Below, one piece after another: positions 60,021 through 64,000 of a stretch of 64,000 bases of DNA. Under the pieces are notes generated by a model that was not told the origin of the DNA, searched no databases, and was given only the letters and a program-made list of their open reading frames with translations. How positions within the stretch are numbered: position 1 is the stretch's first letter; each line of letters begins with the position of its first letter. Source of the DNA: Bacillota bacterium (lineage in GTDB: Bacteria > Bacillota > SHA-98 > Ch115); the NCBI GenBank assembly GCA_013178415.1, contig JABLXA010000001.1, forward strand, positions 159,445 to 223,444, in the 5' to 3' direction. The translations under genes and the position numbers were made by a program.

Positions 60021-60133
60021 TATGGTTCAGACTCCCTACAAAAGAGTTTATCTAACGCTAAATAAAGTATACCACTTTTCATTTTCCGTTTCAAGGGTCC
60101 CTGGCCGGCTGCCGCAGGAATGCGTCATAAAGA

Positions 60134-60167
60134 CGCAGGGACCGGGCGTTGGGGCCCGATCCCTGCG
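60134..60167 (-). terminator. Terminator of the sigma-E-like operon
   Basis: CGCAGGGA (60134-60141) pairs with TCCCTGCG (60160-60167), with an inner GGGC/GCCC stem, and TCTTTA follows on the minus strand. It ends the operon after the HtrA gene. Confidence 0.65.
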
Positions 60168-60247
60168 CTGAGGAGGTTTTGGCATGCACGGGACTCTATT
60201 ATATGGAAGCAATGTCAGCAGAGGAAATCACATTAGAGGAGGAGACT

Positions 60248-61405
60248 TCACTCAATGCTCGTCGGCCTCTCTTCTAGGGTCACGACTATGATCCTCGTGC
60301 CGCCATTGCGCCATACCTTGAGAATGACCTTACTGCCGATCTTCTTTGAGTTTACGAGCTTGACCAGATGATCGGAATTGTCGACTTTTATATTGCCGAA
60401 TTCAAGGATTACATCATAGGTCGAAAGGCCTGCCTTTTCAGCAGGGCTGTTTGGCTGGACCTCTGTCACGATGGCACCCTTGGTGCTCTTGAGCCCCAAG
60501 GCATCGGCAAGCTGTTTGTTGAGATCCTGAAGCCCGATGCCAATCCATGGTCTTGCCACTTTCCCTTTGGTAATAAGGTCGTCAAGAATGCTTTTGGCCT
60601 GATTCACCGGGATTGCGAAACCAATACCCTGTGCGAATGGTATGATTGCAGTATTGATCCCTACCACTCTGCCACGTATATCCACCAGGGGACCACCGCT
60701 ATTTCCGGGGTTGATGGCCGCGTCAGTCTGGATGTAGCTGCCGGGCTTTGTCGGGTCATCTAGGGAACGCGCAAGTCCGCTGATGATACCTGCAGTCACG
60801 GTTCTTTGAAATTCATATGGATTCCCGATAGCTATGGCTATGTCCCCGGGACGGATCTTATCCGAGTCCCCAAGTTCGACCGTCGGTAGATTTGAAGCAT
60901 CAACCTTGACGACAGCCAGGTCGTACAGGGAATCTTGTCCCACCAGTTTGCCATTTAGCTGCCGCCCATCAGAAAGCGTCACCTTGATCTCTGTTGCCTT
61001 CTCAATGACATGCCTATTGGTAAGTATATATCCATCTGGCCTGATTATGAAACCCGACCCTTGCGCTGGAACGACTCTTTCTTTGGGCGTGAATGATTCA
61101 CCAAAGAATTGGCGGAAAAACTCGTCGTCAAACGGAAATACGGACTTGACTTGCACTGTGCGCTTTGTATCGATATTCACAACTGCCTTCGAGACTTTCT
61201 CTGCAACATCGGCTATGGTGTTTTCTCCCAGGGCCTGAATGGCCACCACATTTGATCCGGCCGCGCTGACCACCGGCGCAGGTTCATTGGCAAAAGTCGG
61301 CTTGTCATGTGTAAGCTGCACCACTACGACTGATGTAATGAGAGAACACACTATGGCAACCACTGCATATGGTAGATATTTACTTTTAAATTCCTTTAGG
61401 CTCAT
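60248..61405 (-). CDS. Do/HtrA family serine protease
   Basis: Membrane-anchored or periplasmic protease/chaperone. An N-terminal membrane segment (about residues 11-31) is followed by the trypsin-like domain with His132 in TNRHVIE, Asp162 in YDLAVVKV and Ser236 in GNSGGPL, and by one PDZ domain (about residues 285-375, IGIGLQDLNKQLADALGL ... PNSPAEKAGL). 385 residues. AAAGGAGG lies seven bases before ATG. It is the last gene of an operon that begins with an ECF sigma factor, as mucD is in the algU operon of Pseudomonas. Confidence 0.95.
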   Translation of the reverse strand: MSLKEFKSKYLPYAVVAIVCSLITSVVVVQLTHDKPTFANEPAPVVSAAGSNVVAIQALGENTIADVAEKVSKAVVNIDTKRTVQVKSVFPFDDEFFRQFFGESFTPKERVVPAQGSGFIIRPDGYILTNRHVIEKATEIKVTLSDGRQLNGKLVGQDSLYDLAVVKVDASNLPTVELGDSDKIRPGDIAIAIGNPYEFQRTVTAGIISGLARSLDDPTKPGSYIQTDAAINPGNSGGPLVDIRGRVVGINTAIIPFAQGIGFAIPVNQAKSILDDLITKGKVARPWIGIGLQDLNKQLADALGLKSTKGAIVTEVQPNSPAEKAGLSTYDVILEFGNIKVDNSDHLVKLVNSKKIGSKVILKVWRNGGTRIIVVTLEERPTSIE

Positions 61406-61429
61406 AAAAAATCCTCCTTTGCATCTAGC

Positions 61430-62581
61430 TCAATGTCTTGTCAGTATAAGGAGAAACTTGCTGGCGAGATCCTCGATGAGCCCCTCTGATCGACGGACCC
61501 CATCGCTAATCTTCACGGATTCCGCCATTTTTATCAGTATATCCTTTGAAACATTGCCTACCAGGAAGAGGTTCCTGCCATCCGCCTCCCATCTAAGGAT
61601 GTTGGCCCGTGGTTCCTCAACCAGATCAGCCTTTGAACCGTTTACCTCTACCGTCTCTGCATTTTGCAGGTGTATCCTTGATCGATCAGCAGAGAGCGTC
61701 TGGAAGAATGACACCACGTTAAATCCATCCGAATACTGCAAGTGAATACACGCTACTGGCCCAAGCTTTGCTGGGGCCCCCCCCTCCAGGGAATAACCCA
61801 GGGTCGAGAAGGATGGAAATATGATGTCACTTCCGAACTTCCGCCTGAGGTCCTGCGGTGGAACCATCGTAGGCTGTTCCTTTTCACATATTACTTTTAC
61901 ACCTGGAGGAGGAGCGAAGTCAAAGAGTCCATCAGGGATATCTGACGGAAAATCTATCCTGACGAAATATGACAGGTAAGTGAGGTTTTTGTTGTCATCA
62001 AACTCCTCCGTCCTTAATATCACCGGGTTTTCCGAATCTACCCATATCCTTCGAATAGGGTTTCCCCTGTACTTTGGTGATAGCAAAATAGCGTAAGATC
62101 TTCGCCCCGCAACAACCGCCCGTCCTAAGAGTTTCACCATGTAATTTTCGCCAGCAAGGTCGAGATTTTTCATATAGACGCCTTCTATAGGAAATTGGAC
62201 GGAATAAGATCTCGGCCCTACCGGCTGAGAAGTCACGATCTTCTGTGACGGGGCATATGTCCATATCCTGCTGCCGTCGGAGATAAACAAACGGTATGGA
62301 TTATCAGCCGACGGCAGATATTCGATCCTGACCTTAGACAGGCCCTCACGCGCAATACGGACGATACTGGCTTTTGCGCCCCTAGGCGACCAGTATATCA
62401 TTACTTGGGTGCCCTCAAACCTGAGATTTTCACTTTCCCGCGCAACCCGTCTCAAAATGGCCATGGCCGGGTTTTCCTGATCCGGGATCGCAGCTTCCGT
62501 GACCTGGAACCACAGCACAGTTACCGCGGCCACGGCAACCAGTAGTATAAAGAGTCCTCGAAAAGTGAGCATATAAGTCAC
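61430..62581 (-). CDS. RseB/MucB-like outer-membrane stress sensor
   Basis: Exported 383-residue protein with an N-terminal signal anchor (about residues 8-30) and a LolA-like fold pattern typical of RseB: AILRRVARESENLRFEGTQVMIYWSPRGAK, IVRIAREGLSKVRIEYL, FISDGSRIWTYAPSQ, RRSYAILLSPKYRGNPIRRIWVDSENPVILRTEEFDDN. The C-terminal part (about 230-383) matches the RseB/DUF4367-type domain. In Proteobacteria RseB binds the anti-sigma factor and prevents its cleavage; here it lies between anti-sigma and protease genes, as expected. Confidence 0.82.
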   Translation of the reverse strand: MTYMLTFRGLFILLVAVAAVTVLWFQVTEAAIPDQENPAMAILRRVARESENLRFEGTQVMIYWSPRGAKASIVRIAREGLSKVRIEYLPSADNPYRLFISDGSRIWTYAPSQKIVTSQPVGPRSYSVQFPIEGVYMKNLDLAGENYMVKLLGRAVVAGRRSYAILLSPKYRGNPIRRIWVDSENPVILRTEEFDDNKNLTYLSYFVRIDFPSDIPDGLFDFAPPPGVKVICEKEQPTMVPPQDLRRKFGSDIIFPSFSTLGYSLEGGAPAKLGPVACIHLQYSDGFNVVSFFQTLSADRSRIHLQNAETVEVNGSKADLVEEPRANILRWEADGRNLFLVGNVSKDILIKMAESVKISDGVRRSEGLIEDLASKFLLILTRH

Positions 62582-62587
62582 CCCATA

Positions 62588-63268
62588 TCAGGGGAGTATG
62601 CCCCATGGCTGGGCGTCGAAGTCGACCAGCCTGACCGCTGCCTGGTCATCATTAGATGCATTCAACCCGGTAGGCATGCTGCCGCCAGGCACGCTGACAT
62701 CGGGGTGAGCCAATTGTTCCACTGGTGTCAATCCAGGGTTGTGCTGGGACTCCAAAGCCATATAATTGATCCATGCATCATCGGACCAAGGTTGTCTATA
62801 TGCAGATAGCGCATGTGTTCGCAAGAAGGGGGCTATCTCTACAGGCTGCGGTCGCGAAACAATTGACCAAATCAAAGGCGCCGTCATGAAGAATACAAGC
62901 GGCAGAGCCGCCGCGGCTACTGCCATTCTCAGCCGGTTACTACCCGGTATGGTGAACCATGGCCTTCGGGTCGAAATCGCGAACCATGTTCCTCTTCTGA
63001 TGCGAGATATATCGCGGGTGCCTGCCGGTTCTCCAGCCAACTTTGCCCGGAGTCCTGGCCAAAAATCTCCGGGGAGATCACGGCTGGGAACCGACGAGAG
63101 CAGATCCTTGAGTGACCGGAGTTGCTCCAATTCTTTCGCGCACCGCAGGCACCCATCAACGTGGAGCGCTACTCGACGTTCTTCATCATAACTGAGCTCC
63201 CGGTCTACATATGATGAAAGCAGTTTTTGGACTTTGTCGCACGGCAGATCCCAATTCACCCTTTTCAC
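62588..63268 (-). CDS. Zinc-finger anti-sigma factor
   Basis: A 226-residue single-pass membrane protein. Residues about 8-46 form a ZAS/zf-HC2 domain (CDKVQKLLSSYVDRELSYDEERRVALHVDGCLRCAKEL, with HVDGCLRC as the metal motif); a membrane segment lies at about residues 113-135 (MAVAAAALPLVFFMTAPLIW); the rest is outside. Overlaps the sigma gene by four bases, so the two are made together. Confidence 0.9.
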   Translation of the reverse strand: MKRVNWDLPCDKVQKLLSSYVDRELSYDEERRVALHVDGCLRCAKELEQLRSLKDLLSSVPSRDLPGDFWPGLRAKLAGEPAGTRDISRIRRGTWFAISTRRPWFTIPGSNRLRMAVAAAALPLVFFMTAPLIWSIVSRPQPVEIAPFLRTHALSAYRQPWSDDAWINYMALESQHNPGLTPVEQLAHPDVSVPGGSMPTGLNASNDDQAAVRLVDFDAQPWGILP

Positions 63269-63888
63269 CTCCCACCGGGTGATCTGTGAGATGCTTCATG
63301 ATCCTCTTCCTGGCGGTGGCCGAGATAAGGCAATAGCCTCTTCCGGAGAAGTCTTCGACCTCTATGGATTCGTGATCTCACTGTCCCGATGGAACATTTG
63401 AGTATCTCGCTGATCTCTTCATATGAGAACCCCTGGACATCGCATAATACCACAGCGAGGCGATATTCAGGCGGAAGGGATTGGATTCCCCTCTGGATGG
63501 CCTGGTGGAGTTCTGATATTTCAGCCAGCTCTTCGGGCCCCGCTGAATTATCTTGAAGCTCCCGGGGCAACTGTTCGTCAAGTGTATCTATGGGTCTATC
63601 AAGAGACTCGATCCTGAATTTCGGCCTTCTACGCAGACGATCTATGTAGATATTGCTCGCGATCCTGTAGAGCCATTTTTCAAAGGAGGAGCCCAGTTGG
63701 AACTTATCGAAGGAACGATACGCCTTCACCAGGGCTTCCTGCACCAGATCCTTTGCCTCCTCTTTGTCACCGGTAAGCCGGTAAGCGAGGTTATATATGG
63801 CTTTGTCATATTTCTGGACCAGGCGCTCAAATTCCTCGACAGGTTTACGCGCGAGGCTGACGCCTGCCAGTGCCTCCGTCCGGATCAC
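63265..63888 (-). CDS. ECF-type RNA polymerase sigma factor, sigma-E-like
   Basis: Sigma-70 family factor with regions 2 and 4. Region 2: FERLVQKYDKAIYNLAYRLTGDKEEAKDLVQEALVKAYRSF; region 4: RGIQSLPPEYRLAVVLCDVQGFSYEEISEILKCSIGTVRSRIHRGRRLL. GTG start at 63888; a GAAGGG stretch is found about fifteen bases upstream. The promoter upstream carries GGAACTT, the classic sigma-E -35 element, so the operon is probably autoregulated. It is followed by anti-sigma, RseB-like and HtrA genes. Confidence 0.95.
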   Translation of the reverse strand: MIRTEALAGVSLARKPVEEFERLVQKYDKAIYNLAYRLTGDKEEAKDLVQEALVKAYRSFDKFQLGSSFEKWLYRIASNIYIDRLRRRPKFRIESLDRPIDTLDEQLPRELQDNSAGPEELAEISELHQAIQRGIQSLPPEYRLAVVLCDVQGFSYEEISEILKCSIGTVRSRIHRGRRLLRKRLLPYLGHRQEEDHEASHRSPGGR

Positions 63889-63914
63889 TCTCTCTCACTA
63901 CCCTTCACCATTTC

Positions 63915-63942
63915 ATAAACGTAAATACAGGGGAAAAGTTCC
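63915..63942 (-). promoter_or_regulatory. Candidate ECF promoter of the sigma operon
   Basis: On the minus strand GGAACTT (63942-63936), a 15-base spacer and GTTTAT (63920-63915), about 26 bases before the GTG start. GGAACTT equals the sigma-E -35 consensus. A sigma-A-like promoter may lie further upstream around TAAAAT. Confidence 0.6.
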
Positions 63943-64000
63943 CGACATAAATTTTACCATAATGGATGGGACCAGGCGACCCCGCTTCCCCTGCGAGCTT

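Noticed and set aside
1-64000. tRNA, rRNA or known riboswitch genes
   Set aside because: I looked for cloverleaf arms with GGTTCGAATCC-like TPsiC loops, rRNA signatures and common riboswitch cores in the spacers and saw none; a covariance-model search would be needed to exclude them fully.

Overview
The window looks like a chromosomal piece of a moderately GC-rich, Gram-positive-lineage (Bacillota) anaerobe that has an outer membrane, perhaps from a Limnochordia-like or other diderm lineage. The reasons are: strong AAGGAGG-type ribosome binding sites; flagellar genes that include the P-ring (FlgI), the L-ring (FlgH) and FlgA, which only make sense in a two-membrane envelope; an envelope-stress operon in the order ECF sigma, anti-sigma, RseB-like, HtrA; a glycyl radical enzyme (strict or facultative anaerobe); and several long peptide-type ABC binding proteins of the YNEAPML family. 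The taxonomic placement is inference.

Layout. 1-4.2 kb: the start of an unknown gene, a hotdog thioesterase, an inositol-phosphatase-like enzyme, the two-subunit iron-sulfur L-serine dehydratase and an alpha/beta hydrolase. 4.5-13.6 kb: one long flagellar operon flgF-flgG-flgA-flgH-flgI-flgJ-flgM-flgN-flgK-flgL (rod, P and L rings, rod cap, anti-sigma-28, chaperone, hook-filament junction). 13.6-16.5 kb: an accessory island with a winged-helix/PD-(D/E)XK protein, a striking array of at least 15 dyads with an almost exact 34-bp period, several other small tandem and inverted repeats, and two divergent small proteins that share a C-terminal motif. 16.5-22.5 kb: a YchF GTPase, then threonine aldolase, RidA, an M20 peptidase, KDG kinase and KDPG aldolase. 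22.5-31.4 kb: a YhcH/EbgC-like protein, a complete Opp-type ABC transporter and its ROK regulator. 31.4-39 kb: an unusual HicA toxin with a Phd/HicB-like hybrid antitoxin, a glycyl radical enzyme with its activase, a GH130-like protein, MazEF and an MFS transporter. 39.2-44.1 kb: class V aminotransferase, SerA and MetG. 44.2-58.8 kb: an apparent nitrogen-containing-sugar or acyl-amide utilisation cluster (RpiR regulator, SIS protein, two DegT aminotransferases, two ceramidase-like amidohydrolases, M55 peptidase, Glu/Leu dehydrogenase, two solute-binding proteins without their own permease). 59-64 kb: an Ig-like small protein, a TetR regulator, and the sigma-E-like envelope-stress operon with a GGAACTT promoter element in front of it.

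How it fits together. The L/P-ring genes and the sigma/anti-sigma/RseB/HtrA operon are mutually supporting signs of an outer membrane. The transport and catabolic genes point to a heterotroph that feeds on peptides and (amino-)sugar derivatives; three paralogous binding proteins but only one permease set suggest shared use of one transporter. The part least explained by known biology is 13.6-16.5 kb: the 34-bp dyad array beside a possible DNA-binding nuclease and the pair of small proteins.
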